Positions 13,532-14,188 of a DNA stretch of 14,188 nt are shown here, one piece after another. The translations under genes were made by a program, and so were the position numbers. Source of the DNA: DASSHC01 sp035693105 (GTDB lineage: Bacteria > Chloroflexota > Chloroflexia > Thermomicrobiales > Thermomicrobiaceae); NCBI GenBank assembly GCA_035693105.1, contig DASSHC010000480.1, forward strand, positions 1-14,188, given 5' to 3'. The first letter of the stretch is position 1. Every line of letters begins with the position of its first letter. The notes beneath the pieces are model-generated. The model saw nothing but the letters and a program-made list of their open reading frames with translations. It was not told where the DNA came from and made no database searches.

Positions 13532-14188
13532 ATGGTCGCGCGACACGCGGATCGCTCGGTGGGCGGCGTGACGGCCCAGCCCAATCCGGTCTGGCGCCAG
13601 CTCTACCGGGCCGGCGGCATCTCAGCCTTCCTGGCCACCGCGGCCTACATCGTCGCGCTGCTGCTCGACTTCACCGTGCCGGCCGCGCCGGAGTCGGGCG
13701 GGGCCGCCGTGCTCGAATACATCGCCGCGCACCGGACGGTCTACATCCTGGAGCAAATCCTCTGGCTGGCCCCCAGCGTGCTGCTGATGGTCGTCTTTCT
13801 GGCGCTCTGGCTGGCGCTCAAGGAGGTCAACCGGAGCTACGCCGCGATCGGCGGCGTGCTCGGCATCGCCTCCTGGGCGGTCACGCTGGCCTACCCGGCG
13901 ACGGGCGGCGGGGCGCCGGCGCTGGTCTCCCTCAGCGACCGCTACCTGGCGGCCGCGACCGCCGCCGAGCGCGCCTCGTTCGCCGCGGCCGCCGAGGGGT
14001 TCATCGCCCTGAACACGGTTCCGACTATGGTGGGCGTGCTGGAGACGATCGCCATCCTGATCCTGTCGCTGGTTATGCTGCGCGGCGCCGTCGGGCGGCG
14101 CGTTGCCTATCTGGGCGTCGTCACTGGCGCCGCCGGCATCGTCTGTGAGAGCCTGAAGCCGGTGCTGGGCCTCGGCTACATCACCTAC
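13532..14188 (+). CDS. Integral membrane protein, DUF4386-like (cut by right window edge)
   Basis: The ATG at 13532, with the strong SD AGGAGG (13521-13526) five bases ahead, opens a frame with no stop for 219 codons to the window end. It is a polytopic membrane protein: helices at about 29-48, 71-97, 104-122, 162-183 and 191-206. The helix and loop pattern (L-Y-R-A-G-G-I-S-A-F-L near the start, Y-A-A-I-G-G-V-L-G-I-A-S-W in the middle, then a polar stretch with S-D-R-Y-L-A-A-A-T-A-A-E-R before the later helices) resembles DUF4386 proteins, whose role is unknown. The family call is tentative. The C-terminus lies outside the window. It is probably in one unit with the 139-residue membrane protein. 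Confidence 0.75.
   Translation, partial: MVARHADRSVGGVTAQPNPVWRQLYRAGGISAFLATAAYIVALLLDFTVPAAPESGGAAVLEYIAAHRTVYILEQILWLAPSVLLMVVFLALWLALKEVNRSYAAIGGVLGIASWAVTLAYPATGGGAPALVSLSDRYLAAATAAERASFAAAAEGFIALNTVPTMVGVLETIAILILSLVMLRGAVGRRVAYLGVVTGAAGIVCESLKPVLGLGYITY

Noticed and set aside
13465..14148. 227-codon frame at the right end
   Set aside because: Gly/Arg/Ala-rich and in a different frame from the membrane protein starting at 13532, which has a strong SD and clear hydrophobic helices.

Overview
The window is GC-rich chromosomal DNA with tightly packed genes on both strands, frequent GTG starts and clear Shine-Dalgarno (SD) motifs. The gene families (DUF5671 membrane protein, DinB, MmgE/PrpD, WHG-type TetR, HTH/PIN toxin-antitoxin pair) and two kinds of intergenic hairpin repeat (a GAAGGATCTC type and a GCCCCTAC/GTAGGGGC type) fit a high-GC Chloroflexota genome, perhaps Thermomicrobia-like. 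That placement is inference; there is no rRNA or marker gene here. I see no rRNA, tRNA, CRISPR array or insertion sequence.

Left part (1-5230). The 3' end of a DinB-family gene converges on an MFS exporter gene; a long imperfect inverted repeat lies between them. Upstream of the MFS gene, on the same strand, is a class I SAM methyltransferase gene; the two are separated by an intrinsic-terminator-like hairpin. Divergent from these is a likely two-gene unit: a short membrane-anchored NTF2/DUF4878-like protein, then a polytopic membrane protein built from six tandem DUF5671-like modules.

Middle (5231-8655). An excisionase/MerR-type HTH antitoxin gene overlaps a PIN-domain toxin gene by one base, in a patch visibly poorer in GC than its surroundings. 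It converges almost end to end on a minus-strand operon that runs ABC ATPase, ABC-2 permease, YjjX/DUF84 NTPase, with stop/start overlaps between all three. The upstream (divergent) intergenic region holds a head-to-head pair of REP-like hairpins.

Right part (8656-14188). A lone MmgE/PrpD-family gene converges on a nucleotidyltransferase gene. Then comes a metallo-beta-lactamase-fold hydrolase gene overlapping a TetR/AcrR (WHG domain) gene. Their promoter is close to textbook, TTGACA-N17-TATAAC, with a perfect palindrome between the two boxes, which makes it the clearest regulatory circuit in the window. Three small or partial plus-strand membrane-protein genes follow, the last cut by the window edge.

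The window looks mostly like ordinary accessory and housekeeping content. The points most worth following up are the self-regulated MBL/TetR unit, the six-fold DUF5671 protein, the HTH/PIN module, the two repeat families, and a possible leader/attenuator in front of the MFS gene.
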